Shown: positions 52,282 to 63,200, counted from the stretch's first letter. The stretch is 64,000 nt of DNA from Pseudalgibacter alginicilyticus (GCF_001310225.1 NZ_CP012898.1:1860001-1924000); one strand, 5' to 3'. Numbers and translations are program-made. The notes: a model not told the origin generated them from the letters alone.

Positions 52282-53093
52282 AAAACATAGGGCACTTATC
52301 TGGAAAAGTGCTCCTTTTTGGTGGTATTTATAGCAATTTACAAGCTTTGGAATCCATAAAACAAATTGCAGAAAAAGAACAAATTCCAGCCAAAAACTGT
52401 ATTTGTACGGGTGACATTGTTGGTTATTGTGCACAGCCCGAAGAAACCGTACAGTTTTTTAAACATTGGCAAGCAAGAAGCATTGCTGGGAATGTTGAAA
52501 TTCAGTTACGCAGAGGCGCAAAAAACTGTGGTTGTGATTTCAAGGAAGGCTCAAGATGTGATAGTTTTTCTCAACAATGGTATCAGTTTGCTCAAAGCCA
52601 GTTATCAAAAAAATCTTTAGAATTCATAAATACCCTTCCTGAACACATTCAATTTGAATATGCCAACAAAAAAATAACAGTAGTTCATGGGTCTTTTTTT
52701 AATATATCTCAATTTATTTTTAAATCTACTCCATGGCATTGTAAGCAACCCAATTTTGAGGCGACCAACAGCAACGTAATTATTGGTGGACATTGTGGTT
52801 TACCTTTTCACCATAAAGAAAACGATAACCTTTGGATAAATCCCGGAGTTATTGGAATGCCTGCAAATGATGGCACTCCAAATGTTTGGTATGTTATTAT
52901 AGATGATAGTAATAATTTTTTTAACTTTAAACATTACACTTTAAATTATAATTATACGTTAACTCATAAATTAATGAAAAACGGCTTTTTACCCGAAGCA
53001 TATGCCAAAACAATAGTTACTGGAATTTGGGACAACACAGAAATTTTACCCGAATTAGAAAGTAGACTGCAAGGCTTAAGTGTTCAATTATGA
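52266..53093 (+). CDS. Metallophosphoesterase family protein
   Basis: 275 residues from ATG 52266; an ATG at 52212 in the same frame would add 18 residues inside the symporter gene. TGDIVGYC, AGNVEIQL, VVHGSFF and GGHCGLPF are the calcineurin-like phosphoesterase motifs in order, with some deviation (the usual D-x-H start is replaced by GGIYSNLQAL). A small Cys-rich stretch CGCDFKEGSRC follows the second motif, which is unusual. Stop and next start overlap (TTATGA), so it is coupled to the rhodanese gene. Likely a dephosphorylation step in the cluster pathway. Confidence 0.8.
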   Translation: MDKKIENIGHLSGKVLLFGGIYSNLQALESIKQIAEKEQIPAKNCICTGDIVGYCAQPEETVQFFKHWQARSIAGNVEIQLRRGAKNCGCDFKEGSRCDSFSQQWYQFAQSQLSKKSLEFINTLPEHIQFEYANKKITVVHGSFFNISQFIFKSTPWHCKQPNFEATNSNVIIGGHCGLPFHHKENDNLWINPGVIGMPANDGTPNVWYVIIDDSNNFFNFKHYTLNYNYTLTHKLMKNGFLPEAYAKTIVTGIWDNTEILPELESRLQGLSVQL

Positions 53094-53584
53094 AAATATT
53101 ATTATTTACAATAATCGGTAGTTTAACTTTAGTTCTTCACGCTCAAAAAACGCTTTCAAATTTGTTAGAAAAACACAATATAGAAAGTATTCCATACATT
53201 TCCATTGATTCATTAGCTGCAAATCAAAACAGATTTATTCTATTAGATGCACGAGAAAAAAACGAATATAAAATCAGCCATTTAGAAAAAGCTATTCATG
53301 TTGGGTATAATCATTTTAAAATAGATAGTGTTCAAAAAAAAATTCCCAATAAAACAACAAAAATAGTTGTGTATTGCTCATTAGGAATTCGTTCAAAATC
53401 TATTACAGACAGTCTCTTAAAAGCAGGCTACACAAATGTTAAAAACTTATATGGTGGTATTTTTGAATGGAAAAATAATAGTTTACCAATTTACAATACC
53501 TCAGAAAAAGAAACAGACAGCATTCATGCATTTTCTAAAAAATGGCATAAATGGCTAAAAAAAGGGATACAAATATATGACTAA
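53090..53584 (+). CDS. Exported rhodanese-like protein
   Basis: 164 residues. Signal peptide MKILLFTIIGSLTLVLHAQ, then a rhodanese domain with LLDAREKNEY and the active-site loop CSLGIRS. The cysteine is present, so sulfur (or selenium/arsenic-thiol) transfer chemistry is possible. It overlaps the genes on both sides by 4 and 8 nt, tying it to the cluster. Periplasmic location is inferred from the signal. Confidence 0.85.
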   Translation: MKILLFTIIGSLTLVLHAQKTLSNLLEKHNIESIPYISIDSLAANQNRFILLDAREKNEYKISHLEKAIHVGYNHFKIDSVQKKIPNKTTKIVVYCSLGIRSKSITDSLLKAGYTNVKNLYGGIFEWKNNSLPIYNTSEKETDSIHAFSKKWHKWLKKGIQIYD

Positions 53585-54206
53585 AGAACTCATTATTGTT
53601 TTTGTAAAAAACATAAAATTAGGAAAAGTAAAAACCCGATTAGCAAAAACCATTGGCAACCAAGGGGCTTTTGAAGTATATACTGAACTGGTAAAAGTTA
53701 CTGAAACAGCTACTAAAGACATAACCACCGATAAGCGCATTTATTTCTCGGATGCTATTGTTGACAATCAATGGAAAAACAATTATAAAACCGTTCAACA
53801 AGGTGAGGATTTAGGTAAACGCATGAAAAATGCATTCAAGAAAGGTTTTGATGATGGTTATAAACGTATTGTTTTAATAGGTTCTGATTTACCAGACATC
53901 AATTCAAAACATATTCAAAATGGGCTGAATGCTTTAAATGATAACGAGGTTGTTTTTGGTCCAGCTGAAGATGGTGGTTATTACCTCATCGGGCTCAACA
54001 AGCTCTATCCATTTATTTTTGAAAACAAACCTTGGAGTCAAACACATTTATTAAAAGACACACTCCACGAATTACAACAAAAAAACATACCTTACAGCTT
54101 ATTACAAACCTTAAATGACATAGACACATTTGAAGACTTAAAAGCATCCAACTTCTACCATTCAAACGAAACGTTAAAAAAAAGAATACAACAATTAAAT
54201 GATTAA
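53577..54206 (+). CDS. rSAM/selenodomain-associated transferase 1 (TIGR04282-type glycosyltransferase)
   Basis: 209 residues, nucleotidyl/glycosyltransferase-A-like fold. VFVKNIKLGKVKTRLAKTIG at the start, LIGSDLPDI near residue 100 and GPAEDGGYYLIGL near 127 are the family signatures. It is taken to transfer a sugar in arsenosugar biosynthesis. Overlaps the rhodanese gene (8 nt) and the phosphorylase gene (8 nt). Confidence 0.9.
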   Translation: MTKELIIVFVKNIKLGKVKTRLAKTIGNQGAFEVYTELVKVTETATKDITTDKRIYFSDAIVDNQWKNNYKTVQQGEDLGKRMKNAFKKGFDDGYKRIVLIGSDLPDINSKHIQNGLNALNDNEVVFGPAEDGGYYLIGLNKLYPFIFENKPWSQTHLLKDTLHELQQKNIPYSLLQTLNDIDTFEDLKASNFYHSNETLKKRIQQLND

Positions 54207-55011
54207 GTACATAGAAGAAACTGTAACCTATTTACAGGATAAAGGATTTGAAAACCCGGAAATCGGTATCATTCTTGGCACCGGACTTGGGCAACTTATT
54301 GATGAAATAGACATACTAAAAGAAGTAAGCTATAACCACATTCCTAATTTCCCAACAGCCACCGTTGAGTTTCACAAAGGCAAACTCATTTATGGCATAT
54401 TAGAAGGCAAAAAAGTAGTGGTAATGCAAGGACGCTTTCATTTATATGAAGGCTACACCTTGCAAGATGTCACTTTTCCTGTTCGTATTATGGAAAAGTT
54501 AGGCATTAAAACCTTATTAGTTTCAAACGCAGCTGGTGCCATTAATTTAGATTTTAAAAAAGGCGAATTAATGCTTATTGTAGATCACATCAACCTCCAA
54601 GGAAGCTCTCCTCTTGCCTTTAAAGGTGTTTCGCTTTTAGGCGAACGCTTTACAGACATGAGTGCGCCCTACAACACCCAAATCAATTCTAAATTCAAAG
54701 CCATTGCTAAATCTAACAATATCAAACTACACGAAGGAGTTTATGCCAGCGTTGTAGGTCCACAACTGGAAACTAAAGCAGAATACAAAATGCTAAAAAT
54801 AATTGGCGCTGATGCCGTAGGCATGAGTACAGTTCCTGAAATTATAGTAGCCAACCACCTAAAACTAAAAGTTGCTGCCGTGTCAGTTCTAACAGATGAA
54901 TGCGACCCAAACAATTTAAAGCCAGTTGATATATCAGAAATTATAGCCATGGCAAACAAAGCAGAACCAAACATGATTACGCTTTTTAAATCACTAATAA
55001 AAACGATTTAA
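54199..55011 (+). CDS. Purine-nucleoside phosphorylase
   Basis: 270 residues, trimeric PNP type. IILGTGLGQL is the phosphate-binding loop; GRFHLYEGY and VSNAAGAINLDFKKGELMLI are conserved; VGMSTVPEIIVANH and SVLTDECDP give the base site, where Glu and Asp/Asn set purine specificity. Phosphorolysis of an adenosyl or deoxyadenosyl group would fit removal of adenine from the ArsS product, a step proposed for arsenosugar pathways. Normal purine salvage is the alternative. Its 5' end overlaps the transferase gene. Confidence 0.9.
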   Translation: MIKYIEETVTYLQDKGFENPEIGIILGTGLGQLIDEIDILKEVSYNHIPNFPTATVEFHKGKLIYGILEGKKVVVMQGRFHLYEGYTLQDVTFPVRIMEKLGIKTLLVSNAAGAINLDFKKGELMLIVDHINLQGSSPLAFKGVSLLGERFTDMSAPYNTQINSKFKAIAKSNNIKLHEGVYASVVGPQLETKAEYKMLKIIGADAVGMSTVPEIIVANHLKLKVAAVSVLTDECDPNNLKPVDISEIIAMANKAEPNMITLFKSLIKTI

Positions 55012-55172
55012 TAATGCTATAATTAGCAATAGAGATAATCACAAAACACATGATATAAAACCTAAACTACTTATGACATATGAAATGCTAAACATAAAAG
55101 TTCCGCATTTCAATCCTAACAACTTATTGTGGCGGATGTTGTTAGCCTATAATCGCCATTTCATTATTGCCC

Positions 55173-56063
55173 ATGGAAAAATATTTAAACATCATAAAAA
55201 ACTCCTATTCTGGTTATTGGAATTATCTTAAAAATGAAGTTCTTTTTCCAAACCACTGGGACAATTATTTTTATGGACTCATTGCCATTTCACTTATTGT
55301 TTGGATTTTGGAAATTATTTTCCCTTGGCGAAAAAACCAATCTATTTTCAGAAAAGACTTTTGGTTAGATATATTTTATATGTTCTTTAATTTCTTTTTA
55401 TTAAACCTTATTGTTTTGATTGCATTATCAAATACGGCAGCAGAAATTTTAAACGACATATTAAAAACTATAGGATTATCGCTTACTAAATTTCAACTTT
55501 TTAATGTAAATAATTTACCTAAATGGGCTGGATTGATAATATTCTTTCTTATATCAGATTTTGTACAATGGAATACTCACCGCCTTTTGCATCGGGTTCC
55601 ATTTTTATGGAACTTTCACAAAGTACATCATTCTGTTAAAGAAATGGGGTTTGCCGCACATTTACGCTATCATTGGATGGAACCTGTAGTTTACAAATCA
55701 TTGCTTTACATTCCCATTGCTATCATTGGGAACTACAATGCTAAAGATGTTGCTTTTGTGTATTTTTTTGCCATTGTAATAGGGCATTTAAATCATGCCA
55801 ACTTAGGATGGGATTACGGTATTTTAAAATTTATTTTAAACAACCCTAAAATGCACATTTGGCATCATGTAAAAGAATTACCTAAACATGTTAGGTATGG
55901 TATGAACTATGGACTAACATTAAGTATTTGGGATTATCTTTTTAAAACAAATTACATCCCACATGACGGGAAGGATATTGAATTAGGTTTTGAAGGTGAT
56001 GACGTTTTTCCTAAAGATTTTTTTAGGCAGGAAATATATCCTATATCTAAAAAGCCTAAATAG
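55173..56063 (+). CDS. Sterol desaturase / fatty acid hydroxylase superfamily protein
   Basis: 296 residues from ATG 55173 (a TTG two codons earlier is possible). Four to five membrane helices and the diiron histidine motifs HRLLHR, HKVHH, HLNH and HIWHH. Such enzymes hydroxylate or desaturate lipids. A 160-nt gap with an inverted repeat (CTAACAAC at 55116-55123, GTTGTTAG at 55138-55145) separates it from the phosphorylase. Its presence in the cluster could point to lipid modification; it may be unrelated. Confidence 0.85.
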   Translation: MEKYLNIIKNSYSGYWNYLKNEVLFPNHWDNYFYGLIAISLIVWILEIIFPWRKNQSIFRKDFWLDIFYMFFNFFLLNLIVLIALSNTAAEILNDILKTIGLSLTKFQLFNVNNLPKWAGLIIFFLISDFVQWNTHRLLHRVPFLWNFHKVHHSVKEMGFAAHLRYHWMEPVVYKSLLYIPIAIIGNYNAKDVAFVYFFAIVIGHLNHANLGWDYGILKFILNNPKMHIWHHVKELPKHVRYGMNYGLTLSIWDYLFKTNYIPHDGKDIELGFEGDDVFPKDFFRQEIYPISKKPK

Positions 56064-56098
56064 TTTTCACTTAGGCACCAACCCTTAAACACTATCAA

Positions 56099-56818
56099 AT
56101 GAAATACGGTCTTTATTTTTTGATTACCATCCTGTCAATCTCAGCATTTAGTTCAAATAAAACCGCAAGGACATTTGATCATTCTATTTGGAATAACTTA
56201 CTTCAAAAGCATGTTTCTGAAAATGGCCAGGTAAATTATAAAGGCTTTAAATCTAATATAAACTTATTACAACAATATATAACTACTTTAAGTAATACCA
56301 CACCTAACGAAACTTGGAACAAAAACGAAAAACTTGCCTATTGGATAAATGCATACAATGCTTTGACTGTAGATCTTATTTTACAGAACTACCCTGTAAA
56401 AAGTATTAAAAACATAGACAAACCTTGGGATCAGCGTTTATGGAAATTAGGCAACAAATGGTATAACTTAAATGATATTGAACATGATATTTTAAGAAAT
56501 ATGAATGAACCTCGCATTCATTTCGCTATTGTTTGTGCTTCCTTTTCATGCCCAAAATTGCAAAATGAAGCTTATATTGCATCAAATATAGAACAGCAAC
56601 TTACTAAAGCTACTTATGAATTTTTAAATGATCATAATAAAAACAGTATTTCTGAAAACAACTTAGAACTTTCAAAAATATTTCAATGGTTTGCCAAAGA
56701 TTTTAAACAAAACAGCTCTCTGATTGATTTTTTAAACAAATATTCAGACATTAGAATATCTAAAAATGCAAAAAAACGTTTTAAAGATTATAATTGGAAC
56801 TTAAATGAATCGTACTAA
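56099..56818 (+). CDS. DUF547 domain-containing exported protein
   Basis: 239 residues with a signal peptide (MKYGLYFLITILSISAFSS). The DUF547 core shows KLAYWINAYNALTVDLIL and IHFAIVCASFSCPKL. The Asn/His/Cys pattern recalls a thiol-type fold, but function is not established. DUF547 proteins recur next to TIGR04282/TIGR04283 transferases, supporting membership in the cluster. 35 nt after the desaturase and 6 nt before the DUF885 gene. Confidence 0.85.
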   Translation: MKYGLYFLITILSISAFSSNKTARTFDHSIWNNLLQKHVSENGQVNYKGFKSNINLLQQYITTLSNTTPNETWNKNEKLAYWINAYNALTVDLILQNYPVKSIKNIDKPWDQRLWKLGNKWYNLNDIEHDILRNMNEPRIHFAIVCASFSCPKLQNEAYIASNIEQQLTKATYEFLNDHNKNSISENNLELSKIFQWFAKDFKQNSSLIDFLNKYSDIRISKNAKKRFKDYNWNLNESY

Positions 56819-56824
56819 AAAAAT

Positions 56825-58637
56825 ATGAAAACACATATCTTACTTTTAATCACCTCCTTTTTATTCCTTTCTTCTTGTAAAAACAACACTTCAAACCAGA
56901 ATGCACAATCTGAAATAGACAAACTGAATACTTTTTTTCAAAAGACATATGATGAGGATGTAGCAGAGTCTCCAATGCAACAAACAAGATTAGGCTTAAA
57001 AACAGAAAACTATGGAAAATGGGATGATATTTCAGATAAAAAACGCAAAAAAAAAATTAGCTGTTATTAAAAGCAGATTGGCATATTTAAACGATTCAAT
57101 CAATGTAGATTTATTAGATAAAACAACATCCCTAAGTTACAAATTAGCAAAAGAGACCTATCAGAATTATATTTCAGACTTTAAATATCGCTTATATAAT
57201 TATCCGATAAATCAAATGTTTGGATGGCATTCAAACATACCTGCATTTTTAATAAATATGCACAAAGTTTCAGATACTAAGGATGCAGAAGCTTACATCT
57301 CAAGATTAAAAAATACCTCAATATTGTTTTCTCAATTAGAAAATGAGCTCATACTAAGAGCTGAAAAAGGAATAATGATTCCTAAATTTGTTTTTGAGTT
57401 AGTAATTAACGATTGTAGAAATATAATATCAGGCACTCCTTTTGACAATACGAATTCAGCAAGTCCTATTATCGAAGATTTTATTAAAAAAGTCAATAAA
57501 TTGGATATGAGTACTGAAGAAAAAGAGGAACTAATTGAAAAGGCAAATGAAGCACTACTCAACCATGTTAAACCTGCTTACACATCGTTAATAGCTTTGT
57601 TAAACGTACAAAAAGAACAAGCGACAACTGATATTGGTATATGGAAATTCCCTGATGGTAAGGCTTTTTACAATAACAAATTACAACGAACCACCACAAC
57701 AAACATGACTGCAGATGAGATTCATGAATTGGGTTTAAGTGAGGTTAAACGCATTCATGATGAAATGCGTTCTATAATGAAAACTGTAGAGTTTGAAGGA
57801 AGCCTACAGGACTTTTTTACATTTATGAAGGAAAGTGAGCAGTTTTATTATCCAGACACTCCTGATGGAAAAAAAGCATACATAGCAGATGCCATAAAAC
57901 TGATTGAGACCATGAAAACAAAATTAGATGAGTTATTTATTACAAAGCCAAAAGCTGACATAGTAGTAAAAGCTGTAGAGGCATTCAGGGAAAAAAGTAC
58001 AGGAAAAGCATTTTACCAAAGAGGCACTCCAGATGGTAGTAGACCAGGTATTTTCTATTCCAATTTATACGACATGAAATCCATGCCAAATTATCAAATG
58101 GAAGCTTTAGCCTATCACGAGGGCATTCCTGGACATCATATGCAGCTTTCCATAGCACAAGAAATGGAAGAACTTCCCATGTTTAGAAAATTTGCTAAAT
58201 ATACAGCTTATACTGAAGGATGGGGTTTGTATACTGAATTATTACCTAAACAAGTTGGCATGTATAGTAACCCGTATTCAGATTTTGGTCGTCTAACCAT
58301 GGAATTATGGCGAGCCTGTAGGTTGGTAGTAGATACAGGTATTCATGATAAAAAATGGACAAAAGAACAAAGTATTAACTTTTACGTTGAAAATACTCCT
58401 AATGCCAAATTAGATGCGATAAAAATGGTAGAACGCCATATTGTGATGCCAGGGCAAGCTACAGCCTATAAAATTGGAATGAACAAAATTCTTGAATTAA
58501 GAGAAGACGCTAAAACTCAATTAAAAGATAAATTTGATATTAGAGAATTCCATGACGTTGTACTTACTAATGGCGTTGTTCCTTTAAATGTTTTGGAAGA
58601 ATTAGTAGAAGAATGGATACTCTTAAAATTAAACTAA
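56825..58637 (+). pseudogene. DUF885 lipoprotein split by a +1 frameshift in an A10 tract
   Basis: The first frame (56825-57070) encodes a lipoprotein signal with lipobox LSSC and the N-terminus up to KWDDISDKK. The rest of the DUF885 protein continues in another frame through 58637. The switch point is the A10 run at 57047-57056: with nine A the two frames join as a ~603-residue protein. The second part is intact and has the metal motif HEGIPGHH. Causes could be a sequencing indel, a slippage-prone phase-variable tract, or a real inactivating mutation. Without a frameshift the second part lacks an export signal. Family: exported, Zn-dependent peptidase-like. Confidence 0.8.
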
Positions 58638-58656
58638 TTGTATTTAAATTAGAAAA

Positions 58657-59367
58657 TTGGCTATCAACAAGACACCTTATAGATTATCCATTATCATTCC
58701 CACGCTGAATGAAGCCAATAACATATTCAACCTGTTAAATAATCTCACTAAAAATTCATCAAATAAAAACATATCAGAAATAATTGTCGTAGATGGAGGA
58801 AGCACGGATAAAACAAAAAAAATAGTTTCTAATTATAATAACATCATTCTATTAACTTCTGAAAAAGGACGTGCCAAACAAATGAATCTAGGTGCTAAAG
58901 CAGCTACAGGAAACATCCTTTATTTTTTACATGCAGACTCTTTTCCTCCTCAAAAATTTGATGAATTAATCATTAACGAAGTACAAAAAGGCAACGAAGC
59001 TGGCTGTTTTAGAATGCAATTTGACAGCTCTCATTGGTGGCTACTATTAGCTGGTTGGCTTACAAAATTTAACTGGCGCGCTTGTCGTGGAGGCGACCAA
59101 AGCCAGTTTATTACTAAAACATTATTTAATATTATTGGAGGTTTTAACGAACGCTATATTATATATGAAGATAATATTTTAATCAACGAGCTTTATGCTA
59201 GAAATCAATTTGTTGTTATAAATAAAAAACTAAAAACTTCAGCCAGATTATATAATAAACATGGTATTTGGAAAATACAATATCACTTCTTAATTATTCA
59301 TGTAAAAAAATGGCTTGGTGCTTCTGCAGATGATATCTATCTATATTATAAAAAGAATATCTATTAA
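58657..59367 (+). CDS. rSAM/selenodomain-associated transferase 2 (TIGR04283-type GT2 glycosyltransferase)
   Basis: 236 residues, GT2 fold. SIIIPTLNEANNI at the start, VVDGGSTDKT and FLHADSFPP (the DxD-type site), and GDQSQFITK are visible. It belongs to the family that accompanies ArsS and the TIGR04282 transferase. The start is TTG at 58657: the frame has a stop at 58645 and no ATG before the conserved region. Last gene of the cluster; it converges with the phosphatase gene, 3 nt between stops. Confidence 0.9.
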   Translation: MAINKTPYRLSIIIPTLNEANNIFNLLNNLTKNSSNKNISEIIVVDGGSTDKTKKIVSNYNNIILLTSEKGRAKQMNLGAKAATGNILYFLHADSFPPQKFDELIINEVQKGNEAGCFRMQFDSSHWWLLLAGWLTKFNWRACRGGDQSQFITKTLFNIIGGFNERYIIYEDNILINELYARNQFVVINKKLKTSARLYNKHGIWKIQYHFLIIHVKKWLGASADDIYLYYKKNIY

Positions 59368-59370
59368 TTT

Positions 59371-60102
59371 TTAAACTTTATTTCGGCCTTTTTCATTTGG
59401 ATACAACAACGGCAAATTATCACTTTGATATATTTTTTTAGTATTTATTTCTAACCCTGTTAATTTCCCTCTAAATGCTGCTCCAGTATCTATGTTCCAA
59501 ACATTAGCAGCACGCATAGGTAATTCTGAATTAAAATTAGTTGTTGGAGTATGTCCTATAAAAATTTCTTTGTAGTGTTTTAATCTTTTCGGATAAATTT
59601 CAGAATCTTCAGTTAGGGTTTTATCCATGGTTAACACCATTTCCCAAAGGGTTCTATCAAAATAAAAAGTCGTTTCAAAAACTTCTTTTTCAACACCATG
59701 CATGGATGTAAAGCCTGCATGAAGAAACAGCCTATTTTCATCATCTAAATAATATAATGGCATACTGTTAAAAAACTGGAAATGGGCTTTTTTTTCTACA
59801 TCTGAAAACCCCACATAACTCTCCATAGTTTCTTTGCCTCCATGCATGTACCACGTTAAATCTACCTTTTCAGATTTTAACCACTCTTGACACCAAACAT
59901 CATGATTACCTTTTATAAATACACACTTTATCTTTTCAGATAATTCTATTAAAAACTGTACTACTTGAGCAGATTCACTCCAACCATCAACATAATCGCC
60001 TACAAAAATAAGGGTGTCTTCCTCTGTAACTTCCATTTTATTAAGCACCTGAATTAATGCTTTTAATCCTCCGTGAATATCTCCAATTGCAAAAACCCTC
60101 AT
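59371..60102 (-). CDS. Serine/threonine protein phosphatase-like metallophosphoesterase
   Basis: 243 residues from ATG 60102; a TTG at 60120 is less likely. The PPP-family metal motifs are intact: GDIHGG, GDYVDGW, GNHDVW, and FIGHTPT. Closest to bacterial PrpA/ApaH-like phosphatases. Role could be protein dephosphorylation or nucleotide hydrolysis. Divergent from pyruvate carboxylase, 180 nt between starts. Confidence 0.9.
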   Translation of the reverse strand: MRVFAIGDIHGGLKALIQVLNKMEVTEEDTLIFVGDYVDGWSESAQVVQFLIELSEKIKCVFIKGNHDVWCQEWLKSEKVDLTWYMHGGKETMESYVGFSDVEKKAHFQFFNSMPLYYLDDENRLFLHAGFTSMHGVEKEVFETTFYFDRTLWEMVLTMDKTLTEDSEIYPKRLKHYKEIFIGHTPTTNFNSELPMRAANVWNIDTGAAFRGKLTGLEINTKKIYQSDNLPLLYPNEKGRNKV

Positions 60103-60282
60103 AAAATTATTTTTTGGCAAAATTAAAGTTTTCTATAAAAATGTGGCAATTATAACATTAAATTAAGATTAAAATAATCATTAGCTATCTACCAAACAAC
60201 TATTTAGGAAAAATCTTTAATAATTCACAAATCTTAATTACATTAGGAAAAATTATTCTAAGCTACCTAAATATAAACTACA

Positions 60283-63200
60283 TTGAAAATTAAAAAAGTA
60301 TTAGTCGCCAATCGAGGTGAAATTGCAATCAGGATTTTTAGAGCCTGTACTGAAATCAATATTAAAACTGTTGGAATATACACTTTTGAAGACAGATATT
60401 CCCTCCATAGATATAAAGCTGACGAGTCTTATCAAATAGGCGAAGACAACGAACCTCTAAAACCTTATTTAAACATTCATGCTATTGTAAAAATAGCACT
60501 TGACAATGGTGTAGATGCCATACACCCTGGTTATGGTTTTTTATCTGAAAATGCTGATTTTGCACAAGCCTGTGAGGACAATGGTATTATTTTCATAGGA
60601 CCAAAGGTATCTGTTTTAAAATCATTAGGTGATAAAATCACAGCCAAAACAGTAGCTGTTGCTAATGATATTCCTATTATTAAAAGTAATGACAAAACAC
60701 TAAAGGACATTGACACAGCTTTATCCGAAGCTAAAAAGATTGGATACCCTTTAATGCTTAAAGCAGCTTCTGGTGGTGGCGGACGCGGTATGCGTGTTAT
60801 AAGAACAGAAGATGAATTAAAAAGAGCTTTTAATGAAAGTAAGCGTGAAGCTTTAAATGCTTTTGGAGACGATACTGTGTTTTTAGAAAAGTTTGTTGAA
60901 AACCCAAAACATATTGAAATTCAAATTGTAGCAGATAACCATGGCAATACTGTTCATCTATTTGAACGCGATTGTTCGGTACAAAGACGCTATCAAAAGG
61001 TTATTGAATTTGCGCCTTCTTTTGGATTAAGTGATGATACAAAACAAGCATTATACACTTATGCCATTAACATATGTAAAGCTGTAAATTATAATAACAT
61101 TGGTACTGTTGAATTTTTGGTAGATGATGATGCTTCAATTTACTTTATTGAAGTAAACCCAAGAGTACAAGTAGAACATACAGTTACTGAAGTTATAACC
61201 AATATAGATTTAATAAAAACTCAGATATTTATTGCTGGTGGTTACAAACTTTCAGATGAGCAAATAAAAATACCTAACCAAAATGCTATAACAATAAGTG
61301 GTTTTGCTCTACAATGTAGAATTACAACCGAAGACCCACAAAACGATTTTAAACCCGATTACGGAACTGTTTCTGCATACCGAAGCGCTTCTGGCTTTGG
61401 TATACGTCTAGATGCAGGAAGCATCTATCAAGGGGCTATTATTTCACCATTTTTTGACTCTATGCTTGTAAAAGTAACGGCACACGGAAGAACTTTAGAT
61501 GGTGCCAGTAGAAAAATTCGTCGTGCCTTGGCAGAATTTAGAATTAGAGGTGTAAAAACAAACATGCCTTTTCTTGATAATATTTTAAAACATGAAACTT
61601 TTAGACAAGGAAAAGTAACGGTAAACTTCATCAAATCTAATCCAGATTTATTTATATTTAAAGCTCCAAAAAACAGGGCAACTAAATTAATAACTTATTT
61701 AGGAGACATTGTTGTAAACGGAAATAGTGATGTAAAAAAAATCGATCATTCTAAAAGCTTCGTAAAACCTAAAATACCAAAATTTGATTCAAACATTGAA
61801 TATCCCCAAGGCACCAAAGATTTACTAACTAAATTAGGTCCAGAAAAATTCTCAGAGTGGCTAAAAAATGAAAAGAAAGTTCATTTTACAGATACCACTA
61901 TGCGAGATGCTCACCAAAGTTTATTAGCAACTAGAATGCGTACGTACGATATGCTAAAAGTTGCAGAAGGCTACGCCAAAAACCATCCAAATATTTTTAG
62001 TATGGAAGTTTGGGGTGGTGCCACTTTTGATGTTTGTTTAAGATTTCTTCAAGAAAACCCATGGGAAAGGCTACGTATGTTACGAAAAGCCATGCCTAAT
62101 TTACTATTACAAATGCTTATTAGAGGTTCAAATGGTGTAGGTTACAAAGCCTATTCAGACAATATTATAGGAGAGTTTGTTGAACAATCTTGGGAAAATG
62201 GTGTGGATATTTTTAGAATTTTTGACTCACTAAACTGGATGAAATCTTTAGCTCCTTGTATAGAACATGTTCGTACCCGAACCGAAGGTTTAGCCGAAGG
62301 CTCTATTTGTTATACCAATGACATTTTAAATCCAGAAAACACCAAATACAACCTTAAATACTATATCGATCTTGCAAAAGAAATTGAGAGCGCTGGTGCT
62401 CATATTTTGGGTGTAAAAGACATGGCTGGTTTATTAAAACCATATGCAGCCTATGAGCTTATTTCAGCATTAAAATCTGAAATCAACATCCCAATTCACT
62501 TACATACTCACGATACCTCATCCATACAATCTGCTACTTATTTAAAAGCTATTGAAGCAGGTGTTGATGTTATTGACGTAGCATTAGGAGGCATGTCTGG
62601 ACTAACATCGCAGCCCAACTTCAATTCTATTGTTGAAATGTTAAAGTTCCAAGATAGAGCAAGTTCTATTAATATTGATTCATTAAATGAATATTCTAAT
62701 TATTGGGAATCCGTAAGAGAATACTATTACCCATTTGAATCTGGTTTAAAATCTGGTTCCGGCGAGGTATTTAAACACGAAATACCAGGAGGTCAATATT
62801 CCAACCTAAAACCACAGGCACAAGCATTAGGATTGGAAGATCGTTTTCATGAAATCACCAAAATGTATGGTGAAGTCAATAAACTTTTTGGAGATATTGT
62901 TAAAGTGACCCCAAGTTCTAAAGTGGTAGGTGATATGGCTCAGTACCTGGTCAGTAACAACTTAACCATTCAAGATGTGATAGAACGAGGAGACAGTATT
63001 TCTTTTCCGCAATCTGTAGTTGATTTATTTAAAGGCGAGTTAGGTCAGCCAGTTGGAGGTTTCCCTGAAAAACTTCAAAAATTAATTCTAAAAGACCAAA
63101 AACCATATACTGATAGACCCAATGCACACATACCCCCTTTGGACATTGATGCAGAATACAAAGCTTTCAAAAAAATATTTGAATATGATTTGAGTCGCAA

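Noticed and set aside
55116-55145. CTAACAAC/GTTGTTAG inverted repeat as a terminator of the phosphorylase gene
   Set aside because: No T tract follows; it may be a remnant or an operator, with no further support.
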